From an uncultured Bacteroidota bacterium (GTDB lineage: Bacteria > Bacteroidota > Bacteroidia > Flavobacteriales > Flavobacteriaceae), in the NCBI GenBank assembly GCA_902594745.1, contig CACJNF010000006.1, forward strand, positions 7,501 through 71,500: a stretch of 64,000 bases of DNA, given 5' to 3'. Below are positions 55,862 to 63,949 of this stretch, piece after piece. The notes below the pieces were generated by a model. That model had not been told where the DNA came from and searched no databases. It saw only the letters and a program-made list of their open reading frames with translations. The stretch's first letter is position 1. Every line of letters begins with the position of its first letter. A program made the translations under genes and the position numbers.

Positions 55862-56104
55862 ATGGCAAATCATAAATCAGCTTTAAAAAGAATTCGTTCT
55901 AATGAAACAAAGAAGTCTCTGAATAAACTTCAGCATAAGACTACTAGAAATGCTATTAAAAAATTAAAGGATGCTAAGAGTAAGAAAGAAGCTCAAAAGC
56001 TTTACCCTGGCGTTGTATCTTTACTTGATAAATTAGCTAAGAAAAATGTTATTCACAAGAACAAAGCATCTAATTTAAAGTCAAAGCTAAGTAAACTTCA
56101 ATAA
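55862..56104 (+). CDS. rpsT: 30S ribosomal protein S20
   Basis: An 80-residue basic protein with MANHKSALKRIRSNETKKSLN at the N-terminus, helical throughout, and rich in Lys, as in all S20. It binds 16S rRNA in the small subunit. It is cotranscribed with the tRNA-Glu upstream and meets rho stop to stop after 1 nt. Confidence 0.95.
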   Translation: MANHKSALKRIRSNETKKSLNKLQHKTTRNAIKKLKDAKSKKEAQKLYPGVVSLLDKLAKKNVIHKNKASNLKSKLSKLQ

Positions 56105-56105
56105 A

Positions 56106-57506
56106 TTAAGAGTTCATAGATATAAGAAACTCTTCATTACTCTTGGTTTTCTTAAACCTGTCATTAATGAATTCCATTGCCTCAACAGGATTCATATCAG
56201 CTAAATACTTTCTCATTATCCACATTCTCTGAATTGTGTTTTCATCTAAAAGAAGGTCGTCTCTTCTGGTACTGGATGAAACCAGATCAATTGCTGGGAA
56301 TATTCTTCTATTAGATATTCTTCTATCTAATTGTAGTTCCATATTACCGGTACCTTTAAATTCTTCAAAGATTACCTCATCCATTTTTGATCCAGTCTCT
56401 GTAAGGGCTGTAGATATAATAGATAATGAACCACCATTCTCAATATTTCTTGCAGCTCCAAAAAATCTCTTTGGTTTATGAAGTGCATTTGCATCAACAC
56501 CACCACTCAAAATTTTTCCAGATGCAGGTTGAACTGTATTATAAGCTCTTGCAAGTCTAGTAATTGAGTCTAGAAGTATTACAACATCATGACCACATTC
56601 TACAAGTCTCTTAGCTTTTTCTAAAACTATGTTAGCAACTCTAACATGTCTATCTGCTGGTTCATCAAATGTTGAAGCGACCACTTCCCCTTTTACATTT
56701 CTCTGCATGTCAGTAACTTCTTCAGGTCTTTCGTCTATTAAAAGAATTATTTGAAAAACTTCTGGATGATTTGCTGCAATAGCATTTGCAACATCTTTAA
56801 GAAGCATTGTCTTTCCAGTTTTTGGTTGTGAAACAATCATTCCCCTTTGTCCTTTTCCAATTGGAGAAAAAAGATCAATAATTCTAGTAGAAATTGTACT
56901 TTCTTTAGATGAAATATTAAACTTCTCTTCTGGAAAAAGAGGAGTTAAATGTTCAAAAGAGACTCTATCTCTAACAACCTCTGGATCTAAGCCATTAATT
57001 TTGTTCACCTTAATAAGAGGAAAATACTTTTCGCCATCTTTTGGAGGTCTAACTGTTCCATGAACAGTATCACCAGTTTTTAATCCAAAAAGTTTAATTT
57101 GAGATTGAGAAACATAAATATCATCAGGAGATGATAGATAATTATAATCTGATGATCTTAAGAAACCATATCCATCTTGCATTATCTCCAAGACTCCCTC
57201 GGACTCAATTATACCATCAAACTCAAAATCAGGTTCTTTATATCTTCGTCTGCTGTCCTTATTATAGTTTTTACTTTGATGATTTTTATTACCACCATTA
57301 TTAGGTCTATTTTCCTTAAAATTACTTTTGGTAACCTTTGGCTCCTCAGGTTTAATATCATTTGATTTTTCTTCACTTGCATTGCCAACAATTTTGTCAA
57401 TGATATCTTGTTTTTTTAAACCTGTTAGTTCTTTAATGCCGATTTGTTCAGCAATTTCAATAAGCTCGGCTAATTTTTTAGCCTTAAGCATTTTAATATC
57501 GTACAT
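56106..57506 (-). CDS. rho: Transcription termination factor Rho
   Basis: A 466-residue RNA helicase hexamer. The N-terminal helical part ([23 protein letters not shown]) is followed by a basic Asn/Lys/Arg-rich linker (about residues 60-92), the cold-shock-like RNA-binding domain ([15 protein letters not shown]), and the motor with Walker A QPKTGKT (about 227-233), [16 protein letters not shown], and the Q/R-loops in [21 protein letters not shown]. The linker is short for Bacteroidota, whose Rho often exceeds 550 residues. A TAAATTTG -7 box lies about 65 nt upstream (57571-57578). Confidence 0.94.
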   Translation of the reverse strand: MYDIKMLKAKKLAELIEIAEQIGIKELTGLKKQDIIDKIVGNASEEKSNDIKPEEPKVTKSNFKENRPNNGGNKNHQSKNYNKDSRRRYKEPDFEFDGIIESEGVLEIMQDGYGFLRSSDYNYLSSPDDIYVSQSQIKLFGLKTGDTVHGTVRPPKDGEKYFPLIKVNKINGLDPEVVRDRVSFEHLTPLFPEEKFNISSKESTISTRIIDLFSPIGKGQRGMIVSQPKTGKTMLLKDVANAIAANHPEVFQIILLIDERPEEVTDMQRNVKGEVVASTFDEPADRHVRVANIVLEKAKRLVECGHDVVILLDSITRLARAYNTVQPASGKILSGGVDANALHKPKRFFGAARNIENGGSLSIISTALTETGSKMDEVIFEEFKGTGNMELQLDRRISNRRIFPAIDLVSSSTRRDDLLLDENTIQRMWIMRKYLADMNPVEAMEFINDRFKKTKSNEEFLISMNS

Positions 57507-57570
57507 GTGTATATGTGGTTTTGATTTGAAATGTTAATAGAAAAATACTTCTTGGTAAGAAATAGTGCAA

Positions 57571-57578
57571 CAAATTTA
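57571..57578 (-). promoter_or_regulatory. -7 box for rho
   Basis: TAAATTTG on the minus strand matches TAnnTTTG exactly, giving a rho leader of about 60 nt, enough for the autoregulatory attenuation known in other bacteria. No TTG at proper spacing is visible. Confidence 0.4.
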
Positions 57579-57621
57579 CGAATTTATTTTTAATTTGATA
57601 AATTATCTTTAATTGCTAATA

Positions 57622-58380
57622 ATGTCAAGGTATTTTGTTGAGTTTTCGTATGATGGTTCAGACTACCATGGTCTTCAAAAACAGCCCAATTCTGTTACTA
57701 TTCAAGAGGTTATTGAAAATAACTTTGAAAAGTTTATTGGTAGTGAAATAAACCTTGTTCTTGCTGGAAGAACTGATGCAGGAGTTCATGCAAAGCAAAT
57801 GTATGCTCATTTTGATGTTGAAAAGGATTTTGAAAAAGATATTTTTTGCAAAAGATTAAACACTATGTTGCCAAAAGATATATGTATAGAGTCAATTAAT
57901 CTTGTATCTAAAGAAGCACATGCTAGGTTTGATGCAATATCAAGATCTTATGAGTATGTTATATCTAATGAAAAAAATCCTTTTAACAATAAGTTTACTT
58001 ATTACTTTAAAGATCACCTTGATCTGGAGAAAATGAATGAATGTTGTCTTGATTTATTAGATCATAAAGATTTTAAGTGTTTTTCTAAATCAAATACAGA
58101 TGTTAAAACATATATTTGTGATATTACATTTGCTAAATGGAAAGAGGTAAATAATGAATTTAGGTTCAATATTACTGCAGATAGATTCTTGAGAAATATG
58201 GTTCGTTCAATTGTGGGCACTATGATTGACGTTGGAAGATCAAGAATTTCTCACGAAAGTTTTAAAAAAATTCTTAAATCAAGAAGTAGGAGTGAGGCAG
58301 GTTTTTCTGTTCCAGCTTCTGGTTTAAGCTTGTTAAACATTAAGTATAATAATATTTTTATAGAGAGTTGGAAAAAGTAA
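57622..58380 (+). CDS. truA: tRNA pseudouridine(38-40) synthase TruA
   Basis: A 252-residue enzyme that isomerises uridines 38-40 in the tRNA anticodon arm. RYFVEFSYDGSDYHGLQKQPN starts the fold, LAGRTDAGVHAKQMYAHFDV carries the catalytic Asp, and FLRNMVRSIVGTMIDVGR is the second signature. The track start is a TTG at 57613; ATG at 57622 gives MSRYFVEF. The stop overlaps the next gene by 13 nt. Confidence 0.95.
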   Translation: MSRYFVEFSYDGSDYHGLQKQPNSVTIQEVIENNFEKFIGSEINLVLAGRTDAGVHAKQMYAHFDVEKDFEKDIFCKRLNTMLPKDICIESINLVSKEAHARFDAISRSYEYVISNEKNPFNNKFTYYFKDHLDLEKMNECCLDLLDHKDFKCFSKSNTDVKTYICDITFAKWKEVNNEFRFNITADRFLRNMVRSIVGTMIDVGRSRISHESFKKILKSRSRSEAGFSVPASGLSLLNIKYNNIFIESWKK

Positions 58381-60134
58381 AGGGTAAAATTTTTGACATA
58401 AATCTTTTTAATAAATTATTGATTTTTGTAAAACCCTACAATATATCATTCTATGGAGTGTTGCTATCAGCAATTATAATCTCTCTTCTTTCAACTCTAA
58501 CTCCTTACCTGCTAAAAATAGTAGTTGATGATTATATTCTTCCAAAAAATTATGATGGAATGCAAACCATAATTATGATTATGGTAGGAGTTTTATTTCT
58601 TGAAGTCATTTTTATGTATCTATTTGCTTACTATGCTAATTGGCTAGGTCAAAAAGTCATCAAGGATTTACGAGTAAATGTTTTCGAAAAAATTATAAAA
58701 TTTAAAATGTCTTTCTTCGATAAAAATGCTGTTGGAAGGCTTGTAACAAGAACTGTTAATGACATAGAGACTATTGCAAGTATTTTTTCACAAGGATTAT
58801 TTATGATCATTGCCGATATTCTTAAAATGCTTACTGTATTAATTGTAATGGTTATAATAAGTTGGGAGTTAACCCTTGTCGTAATATCTATTTTTCCATT
58901 ACTTATTTATGCTACCAGAGTCTTTCAAAAAACAATGAAAGTTGCCTTTGAAAAAGTTAGAAAAGAGGTAGCAAACTTAAATTCCTTTGTACAAGAGAGA
59001 ATTAGTGGAATTAAAATTGTTCAAATTTTTAGCAGAGAAGAAGTTGAAATAGATAATTTTCAAAAAATAAATATCAGACACAGAGATGCATGGTTAAGAA
59101 CAGTATGGATCAATTCCATTTTTTTTCCAATTGCTGAAATTTCTACTTCAATATGTATTGGTCTTTTGGTATGGTATGGTGGTTTTAACAATATAAATGG
59201 AGATAATATTTCTCTTGGAACATTATTCCTGTTTATTTCAATGTCAGGTCTACTTTTTAGACCACTTAGACAAATTGCAGATAGATTTAATACTCTTCAA
59301 ATGGGAATGGTTTCTACAGAGAGAATTTTTAAAATTTTAGAGGATAATTCACATATTAAAGATGACGGTGTTTTATATAAAAGGAAATTTGAGGGAATGA
59401 TTGAGTTTAAAGATGTAACCTTTTCTTACGTTAAAAATGAGGTAGTAATTAATAATATCTCATTTAAAATAAATCCTGGAGAGACTTTTGCAATAGTTGG
59501 ACCAACTGGAAGCGGTAAAACAACAATTACAAATTTAATAGCAAGATTCTATGAGCATGATAAGGGTAAAATTTTGATTGATGGAGAGAACATAAATAAC
59601 TTAGAATTAACTAACATTAGGAACCAGGTTGGAATTATACTCCAAGATGTCTTTCTTTTTGCAGATACAATATTTAATAACATCGCTTTATACAATGATA
59701 AAATATCATTAGAGGATGTTCAGAATGCAGCTAAAGAGCTAGAAATACATGACTTTATAAATTCTCTACCAAACGGATATGATTTCAATGTAAGTGAAAG
59801 AGGGAGTACTTTATCATCCGGTCAGAAACAGCTAATAGCTTTTCTTAGAGTATTAGTTAATAATCCAGATATTTTAATTTTAGATGAAGCCACTTCATCG
59901 ATTGATTCTTATTCTGAAGACTTAATAAAAAATGCAACCAAAAAAATTACAAAAGGAAAAACATCAATAATTATTGCTCATAGACTTTCAACCATCGAAT
60001 CTGCAGATAAAATCATATACATGGAAAATGGTAAAATATTAGAACAAGGAAATCATAAAGAGCTACTAAATATTGAAAATGGTAATTTTAAAAAGCTTTA
60101 TCAAGAACAACTTTTAGAGGAAGAATTAATTTAA
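58368..60134 (+). CDS. ABC transporter, fused permease and ATPase (MsbA-like half transporter)
   Basis: A 588-residue exporter half. Six membrane helices lie in residues about 20-320 (VLLSAIIISLLSTLTPYLLKIVVDDYILP and others); the ATPase has Walker A VGPTGSGKTTI, signature STLSSGQKQLIAF and Walker B ILILDEATSSIDS, then the H-loop IIIAHRLSTIE. It dimerises to export lipids or drugs; the class is MsbA/LmrA-like but the substrate is not visible. The start is TTG at 58368, inside the truA end; no ATG exists nearby and the N-terminal KGKIFDINLFNKLLIF fits the family, so an unusual start is likely. Confidence 0.9.
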   Translation: MEKVKGKIFDINLFNKLLIFVKPYNISFYGVLLSAIIISLLSTLTPYLLKIVVDDYILPKNYDGMQTIIMIMVGVLFLEVIFMYLFAYYANWLGQKVIKDLRVNVFEKIIKFKMSFFDKNAVGRLVTRTVNDIETIASIFSQGLFMIIADILKMLTVLIVMVIISWELTLVVISIFPLLIYATRVFQKTMKVAFEKVRKEVANLNSFVQERISGIKIVQIFSREEVEIDNFQKINIRHRDAWLRTVWINSIFFPIAEISTSICIGLLVWYGGFNNINGDNISLGTLFLFISMSGLLFRPLRQIADRFNTLQMGMVSTERIFKILEDNSHIKDDGVLYKRKFEGMIEFKDVTFSYVKNEVVINNISFKINPGETFAIVGPTGSGKTTITNLIARFYEHDKGKILIDGENINNLELTNIRNQVGIILQDVFLFADTIFNNIALYNDKISLEDVQNAAKELEIHDFINSLPNGYDFNVSERGSTLSSGQKQLIAFLRVLVNNPDILILDEATSSIDSYSEDLIKNATKKITKGKTSIIIAHRLSTIESADKIIYMENGKILEQGNHKELLNIENGNFKKLYQEQLLEEELI

Positions 60135-60947
60135 CTTATTAAACAAAGCTAAACACTCCTTTGCTTCAATAATATCATGTACTCTTAGCATGTCAGCCCC
60201 ATTATTTAAAGCTATTGTATTTAAAATAGACGTACCATTCAGTGCTTTGCTAGGACTTGTGTTTAGGAATTTATATATCATAGATTTTCTAGATATACCA
60301 GCCAATAAAGGTTTTTTGAAGTCTTTAAATTTTTCTAGGTTGCTTAAAATCTCAAAATTATGATCTATGCTTTTACCAAAACCAAATCCAGGATCAATAA
60401 TTATATTTTTTATATTGATACTCTCCAGTTCATTAATCTTTGAATTGAAAAAATTATAGATCGAATCTACTACACTATTATAAGTAGGTTTTTTTTGCAT
60501 ATTATTAGGATCTCCTTTCATATGCATAATTACATAACCTGCATTATAATCTTTCACAACATCAATTAATTTAGAATCATATTTTCCTGAGCTTATATCA
60601 TTTATTATTGCAAAGCCATTATTTAGCGCAAATTCTGCAACTTCTGAATTATAGGTGTCTATAGAAAATAACACATTATTAAAATTTTTGGAAAACTCAA
60701 TTATATATTTTGATGTTAACTTTAATTCATCTTGTCCTTTAATAATCTTAGATCCGGGTTTAGAGCTTACAGCTCCTATATCAATTATATCAACACCTTG
60801 ATTAATCATCTCAGAAACTCTAGAAACGGCCTTATCTATAGAGTTGTATTTACCGCCATCATAAAAAGAGTCATCGGAAATATTAAGAATACCCATAATT
60901 TTTTGAGTATTAAAATCTATTATTTTCCCGTTACAATTTAAAGTCAT
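60126..60947 (-). CDS. folP: Dihydropteroate synthase
   Basis: A 273-residue TIM-barrel enzyme that joins p-aminobenzoate to the pterin, the sulfonamide target. KIMGILNISDDSFYDGG, DIIDIGAVSSKPGS, FSIDTYNSEVAEFAL, IINDISSGKYD, GYVIMHMKGDPNNMQ, IIIDPGFGFGKSIDHN and LLAGISRKSMI are all canonical. The track start at 60968 adds seven residues; ATG at 60947 gives MTLNCNGKIIDFN and is preferred. FolE at 50.8 kb supplies the pathway start. It is divergent from DUF1599 and overlaps the ABC gene by 9 nt. Confidence 0.94.
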   Translation of the reverse strand: MTLNCNGKIIDFNTQKIMGILNISDDSFYDGGKYNSIDKAVSRVSEMINQGVDIIDIGAVSSKPGSKIIKGQDELKLTSKYIIEFSKNFNNVLFSIDTYNSEVAEFALNNGFAIINDISSGKYDSKLIDVVKDYNAGYVIMHMKGDPNNMQKKPTYNSVVDSIYNFFNSKINELESINIKNIIIDPGFGFGKSIDHNFEILSNLEKFKDFKKPLLAGISRKSMIYKFLNTSPSKALNGTSILNTIALNNGADMLRVHDIIEAKECLALFNKLN

Positions 60948-60987
60948 ATTTTTAACCTTCTTTTCCAAAATTATATTAAAATCTAAT

Positions 60988-61524
60988 ATGGGAGATACAA
61001 AGTCGCAATATCAAAAAATAATAAACAAATCAAGAAAGATATTTGAAGATAAAAATAGTGACTATGGATCTTCATGGAGAATTTTAAGAGTAGTTTCATT
61101 AGTAGATCAAATACATATAAAAGCTCAAAGAATAAGAAACCTTCAAAATAATATATCAAATAAAATTGATGAGGGGCAAACTTCAGAATTTTACGGTATC
61201 ATAAATTATTCTATAATGGGGCTTATACAGCTTGAGATTGGAGTGGTTGATGAGCCAGATTTAAAACTTGATGATATTTTTGAATTGTATGACAAAAAAG
61301 TTTCTGAAACTTTTGAACTAATGATTGCTAAAAACCATGACTATGGAGAAGCATGGAGAGATATGGAAGTAATAAGTTTGACAGATCTTATTATTCAAAA
61401 AATATTTAGAATGAAAAGTATTTTAAAAAATGATGGTAAAACATCTGTAAGTGAAGGAATAGATGCTAATTTTCAAGATATCTTGAATTATTCAGTTTTT
61501 GCCCAAATTTTACTAAAAGAATAA
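60988..61524 (+). CDS. DUF1599 (nucleotide modification associated domain 1) protein
   Basis: A 178-residue protein with two repeats of one helical unit: SRKIFEDKNSDYGSSWRILRVVSL at the N-terminus and ETFELMIAKNHDYGEAWRDMEVISL about 95 residues later. The K-x-x-DYG-x-x-WR core recurs in both, a sign of internal duplication. The family is Nmad1/DUF1599, associated with modified nucleotides and related in style to all-alpha NTP pyrophosphatases. It sits between folP and tpiA, its usual place in flavobacteria, 5 nt before tpiA. The reaction is unknown. Confidence 0.85.
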   Translation: MGDTKSQYQKIINKSRKIFEDKNSDYGSSWRILRVVSLVDQIHIKAQRIRNLQNNISNKIDEGQTSEFYGIINYSIMGLIQLEIGVVDEPDLKLDDIFELYDKKVSETFELMIAKNHDYGEAWRDMEVISLTDLIIQKIFRMKSILKNDGKTSVSEGIDANFQDILNYSVFAQILLKE

Positions 61525-61529
61525 ATTTT

Positions 61530-62198
61530 ATGAATCAAAAAATAATTATTGGTAATTGGAAAAATTATTTGAATTATGAAGAATCAATTCTTCTCTCAAA
61601 AGCACTATCAAATATCAATATTTCTGACAAAACAAGGGTAATGATTTCCCCAAATCACTTATATCTAAAAGAAGTTAATGAAATTCTCAATAAAACTAAT
61701 GTTGAAGTAATAGCTCAAAATTTAACTTCTTCAAATTCATCATCAGATACAGGTGGAATAACAGCGGTGCATCTGAGAAATTTAAATGTAAATAGATCTA
61801 TAATTGCTCATTCAGAGGCAAGGATTAGACAGAAGAACCCTCAGGGTGTTCTTACCGAGATTATTCCAATGGGCTTTCAATTCGTATTATGCTTTGAAGA
61901 AATAGATCAAATACCATTAGATTTATTAACTAATGATTTTGAAATAATACTTGCCTATGAACCTGTTTGGGCAATTGGAACTGGAGAAACTGCATCGATT
62001 GATCACATTAATGAAATTCATGAGCAAGTAAAATCAAAACTTAAAGACTTAGAACTTAATATACCTGTTTTATATGGTGGTAGTGTAAACCCATCTAATT
62101 CAAAAGATATTTTAGAATCAGAATTTGTAGATGGGGTTTTAGTTGGAGGAGCATCAACTAAAATAGATCAGTTAGAGGGAATCCTCAATTCTATTTAA
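61530..62198 (+). CDS. tpiA: Triosephosphate isomerase, short form
   Basis: A 222-residue TIM barrel interconverting dihydroxyacetone phosphate and glyceraldehyde 3-phosphate. The active site is intact: the N-K pair in GNWKNYL (N9, K11), H94 in IIAHSEARI, and the base E144 in AYEPVWAIGTGETAS, with phosphate-binding GGSV near residue 190. Normal bacterial TIM is about 250 residues. The missing 20-odd lie between H94 and E144, where the usual CVGETLEEREAG segment is reduced to CFEEIDQIP. HSERR also reads HSEAR. It sits in the usual folP-DUF1599-tpiA order. Activity is likely but unproven. Confidence 0.85.
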   Translation: MNQKIIIGNWKNYLNYEESILLSKALSNINISDKTRVMISPNHLYLKEVNEILNKTNVEVIAQNLTSSNSSSDTGGITAVHLRNLNVNRSIIAHSEARIRQKNPQGVLTEIIPMGFQFVLCFEEIDQIPLDLLTNDFEIILAYEPVWAIGTGETASIDHINEIHEQVKSKLKDLELNIPVLYGGSVNPSNSKDILESEFVDGVLVGGASTKIDQLEGILNSI

Positions 62199-62232
62199 CA
62201 TTAATTTGTGAATCAAGTTTTTCTTATAAACT

Positions 62233-62240
62233 TATATTTG
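62233..62240 (+). promoter_or_regulatory. -7 box for the gpx unit
   Basis: TATATTTG matches TAnnTTTG exactly, 7 nt before the gpx start codon region. A TTTG at 62205-62208 leaves a 24-nt spacer, slightly longer than usual. It separates gpx from tpiA. Confidence 0.45.
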
Positions 62241-62244
62241 CAGC

Positions 62245-62802
62245 GTGATGTTTAAGAAAACACTTATAACTTTATTATCAATTATGACCCTAACACTGAA
62301 TTCCCAGACTTCTGTAGACAACTCTATTCACCAATTTAAAGTTGCTGACATATATGGTAACATTTTTGATTTTTCTCAATTAAAAGGAAAAAAAGTTATG
62401 ATAGTAAATACTGCTTCAAAATGTGGATTAACATATCAGTATGAGGCTTTACAGAAGCTTTATTCACAATACAAAGATCTAAATTTCGTAATTGTTGGTT
62501 TTCCATCAAACGACTTTTTATGGCAAGAACCAGGATCAAATGATGAGATTATTGATTTTTGTGAGCAAAATTATGGTGTAACCTTTCCAATGATGAGTAA
62601 AATTACTGTTAAGGGAACTAAAAAACATCCCATATATCAGTTTTTAACTCAAAAATCTAAGAACAATTATAAAGACTCCAGAGTTACTTGGAATTTTCAA
62701 AAGTATCTTGTAAATAAACAAGGTCGCGTTGAAAAAATTATTTCTCCAAGGACTAGACCAGATTCTGAAGAAATTGTATCTTGGATAACTGATGTCGACT
62801 AA
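62245..62802 (+). CDS. Exported glutathione peroxidase-like thiol peroxidase
   Basis: A 185-residue peroxidase with a signal peptide (residues 1-20, FKKTLITLLSIMTLTLNSQ), so it works in the periplasm. The peroxidatic Cys is C60 in NTASKCGLTYQY (codon TGT, not the selenocysteine TGA); Q94 in WQEPG, W149 and N150 in VTWNFQKYL complete the tetrad. C106 in IDFCEQNYG is a likely resolving cysteine, so it is probably a thioredoxin-type 2-Cys GPx. The usual FPCNQF is FPSNDF here. The gene overlaps the next by 11 nt. Confidence 0.9.
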   Translation: MMFKKTLITLLSIMTLTLNSQTSVDNSIHQFKVADIYGNIFDFSQLKGKKVMIVNTASKCGLTYQYEALQKLYSQYKDLNFVIVGFPSNDFLWQEPGSNDEIIDFCEQNYGVTFPMMSKITVKGTKKHPIYQFLTQKSKNNYKDSRVTWNFQKYLVNKQGRVEKIISPRTRPDSEEIVSWITDVD

Positions 62803-63949
62803 GAAAAAATTCCCTACAAGATGTGTTCACGAAGGTGAAATAAAAGATACTATGTACCAAGGTATAGTGTCTCCGCTGTTTATGTCAACTACATATCCAT
62901 GGTTTGGAGGTGATGCTGAAAAAAAACCTTACCCTAGATATTTTAATACCCCAAATCAGGAATTCTTATCTAAGAAAATAGCGTCTTTAGAGAATGGTGA
63001 AAAGGCTCTTATATTTACTTCAGGAATGGCTGCAATTAGTACATCAATTATGGCTAATGTCAGAAGTGGAGACCATGTCATCTTTCAAGAGGATCTTTAT
63101 GGAGGTACTAGAAACTTCATTAAAACAGAATTTGATAAATATGGAATTGAATATTCTTTCACTAAAGGCCTTGAATCTGAAGATTTTAAAAATGAAATAA
63201 AAGATAATACTGTTGGGATATATGTTGAGACACCTAGTAACCCACTTCTTAAGATTGTTGATTTAAAATCTGTTTCTTCTATTGCAAAACAGAATTCGAT
63301 ATGGACTATGATAGATAACACTTTTGCAAGTCCCGTAAATCAGAATCCAATTGATCATGGAATAGATATTGTAATTCATAGTGCAACAAAATATCTTGGA
63401 GGTCATAGTGATATTTCTGCAGGTGCAGTAGTAAGCACTGAGGAAAATATTAATCTGATTTTGAATTCTGCTAAAAATTTTGGTGGAAATCTAAGTGATT
63501 ATACTGTTTGGCTATTGGAAAGAAGTATGAAAACTTTATTTATAAGAGTCAGAGAACAAACTAATAATGCAAAATTACTAGCAAAAATGTTAGATGAAAA
63601 TTCTAATATTTCCAAGGTCTATTACCCAGGGCTAGAATCACATCCTTCACATGAAATTGCAAAGAATCAAATGAAAGGCTTTGGAGCAATGATGTCCTTC
63701 GATTTGAATAAAGATATTGATGTGTATAAATTCCTGAAAAATCTAAAGGTTATTAAACCAGGAATGAGTTTAGCAGGTGTAGAGACTACTGTTAATTTTC
63801 CTATGAAAACTTCCCACGGTCTTCTTACCCAAGATGAGAGAGATAATCAAGGAATTGGAAATAAATTGATTAGGTTGTCTGTTGGTATTGAGTCTTACGA
63901 AGATCTTTACAATGATCTTGACCAAGCAATTAAAAACTCTTCAGAATGA
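62792..63949 (+). CDS. Trans-sulfuration PLP enzyme (cystathionine gamma-synthase/lyase family)
   Basis: A 385-residue Cys/Met-metabolism PLP enzyme. RCVHEGEIKD, YFNTPNQEFLSKKIASLENGEKALIFTSGMAAI, YVETPSNPLLKIVDL and the PLP lysine K200 in HSATKYLGGHSDISAG are diagnostic, with GVETTVNFPMKTSH near the C-terminus. The group covers cystathionine gamma-synthase, beta/gamma-lyases and O-acetylhomoserine sulfhydrylase, which cannot be told apart here. Coupling to a BshB1-type gene (ATGA overlap) suggests a link between cysteine supply and low-molecular-weight thiol synthesis. Confidence 0.85.
   Translation: MSTKKKFPTRCVHEGEIKDTMYQGIVSPLFMSTTYPWFGGDAEKKPYPRYFNTPNQEFLSKKIASLENGEKALIFTSGMAAISTSIMANVRSGDHVIFQEDLYGGTRNFIKTEFDKYGIEYSFTKGLESEDFKNEIKDNTVGIYVETPSNPLLKIVDLKSVSSIAKQNSIWTMIDNTFASPVNQNPIDHGIDIVIHSATKYLGGHSDISAGAVVSTEENINLILNSAKNFGGNLSDYTVWLLERSMKTLFIRVREQTNNAKLLAKMLDENSNISKVYYPGLESHPSHEIAKNQMKGFGAMMSFDLNKDIDVYKFLKNLKVIKPGMSLAGVETTVNFPMKTSHGLLTQDERDNQGIGNKLIRLSVGIESYEDLYNDLDQAIKNSSE

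Noticed and set aside
62422-62424. Possible selenocysteine in the glutathione peroxidase
   Set aside because: The active-site codon is TGT (Cys) and no in-frame TGA or SECIS-like hairpin follows.
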